The translations under genes were made by a program, and so were the position numbers. Of a stretch of DNA of 22,754 nucleotides, positions 21,040 to 22,754 are shown in pieces; the stretch's first letter is position 1, and the number at the start of each line of letters is the position of its first letter. Location: assembly GCA_021300125.1 (NCBI GenBank), contig JAJTHX010000100.1, positions 1 through 22,754 of the forward strand, given 5' to 3'. The notes under the pieces were generated by a model. It made no database searches, was not told the origin of the DNA, and worked only from the letters and a program-made list of their open reading frames with translations. Origin of the DNA: Betaproteobacteria bacterium (GTDB lineage Bacteria; Pseudomonadota; Gammaproteobacteria; Burkholderiales; SG8-41).

Positions 21040-21544
21040 GTTTTTAATCCTCCTGTTTTGCGAAAAAGTAGGGATGTGTGCCGGACAGCCCGGTAAACCT
21101 GAAATCTCCCCGAAGGCCACTAGATACCACATCCCTGATATCCGAGTAAACCTTACACGGCATAGTAACATGATTTCTCAAAAAAAAGCACGCTTCTGTT
21201 GCTCAAAAGCATCACCCTCGACCGCCCGATTTCATCTTGTGGAACAACGCTTTTCTGTACTGTCCTGCGCAAGATTCCGGAACTGGGGGCAACGTCTTGC
21301 GCAGGCTCTTGCGCAGGCCGAAATACAAGCGATATTCGGTGCGGGTCCCACAGCCATGAGGACTGACATTCAGGGCGTCAAGCCGGGGTTTCAGGTGCAC
21401 TGCATGGCCTCTGCTTGACGGCAGTAGTGAGCGTCGGGTTGGGCGTGGGCGCAACAATGCCACATGCTAAAATTCCACGCTTTGCAATCATCCCGAGCGG
21501 GATTCCGCGCGTGACCCGCGGTCAACCGTTCCATAGTGACCTCC
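21040..21544. other. Divergent intergenic region between ompA and gyrA
   Basis: About 505 bases without a supported gene. On the minus strand TACTAT at 21167-21162 is a possible ompA -10, giving a leader of over 100 bases. On the plus strand TAAAAT at 21468-21473 is a possible gyrA -10 without a clear -35. Between them lie three copies of an 11-base element, listed separately. Small open frames here (for example 21212-21463 minus) show no family features. Confidence 0.5.
21264..21317. repeat. Three copies of TCTTGCGCAGG, one inverted
   Basis: TCTTGCGCAGG occurs at 21295-21305 and 21307-21317 (12-base period) and as its exact reverse complement at 21264-21274. Each copy contains the palindrome TGCGCA. 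The layout resembles a multi-site operator or a hairpin between two divergent promoters. Confidence 0.65.

Positions 21545-22754
<1,210 letters not shown>

Overview
The window looks like part of a high-GC betaproteobacterial chromosome. The evidence is an EF-P with Arg32 next to its rhamnosyltransferase EarP, the conserved neighbourhood HAD phosphatase - ubiG - MTA/SAH deaminase - ompA - gyrA, and a tmRNA tag of ANDERYSLAA. The genus cannot be fixed from the sequence. A SoeABC-type cytoplasmic sulfite dehydrogenase suggests that the host can oxidise reduced sulfur.

Layout. 1-987 is the 3' part of a membrane-anchored Ser/Thr kinase ending in two EF-hands. 988-1361 has no intact gene but holds a short DUF1992-like remnant. 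A minus-strand group follows: alpha/beta hydrolase (1362-2216), GIDE-domain membrane protein with an EF-hand (2248-3219), LemA (3311-3886) and a secreted DUF4139 protein (3966-5477). Divergent from these are a LOG-type nucleotide hydrolase (5599-6177), a REP-like inverted repeat, and the operon soeA-soeB-soeC (6270-10817) with two small tightly spaced genes (10831-11751). A near-consensus promoter and long leader precede a cold-shock gene (11975-12181) with a strong terminator. Then come earP (12275-13417) and efp (13478-14038, own terminator), rlmJ on the minus strand, and a RidA-family gene on the plus strand.

The most unusual region is 15380-16555 on the minus strand. It is a complete tmRNA gene (ssrA) whose T-loop is interrupted by about 269 nt with the marks of a group I intron: U before the 5' splice site, G at the intron end, a P1 guide pairing, and recognisable P2, P3, P7, P7.1/7.2, P8 and P9 helices. 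Just beyond the ssrA terminator, outside the intron, lies a small LAGLIDADG homing-endonuclease gene. It carries one in-frame TAA, after which the reading frame continues with family-like sequence, so it looks like a decaying or relocated intron endonuclease.

The rest is core metabolism on the minus strand: an unrecognised exported protein, a HAD phosphatase (Gph/MupP type), ubiG and an MTA/SAH deaminase joined by ATGA overlaps, and an OmpA-family protein with Lys-Pro-Glu-Ala repeats. The window ends inside gyrA on the plus strand.
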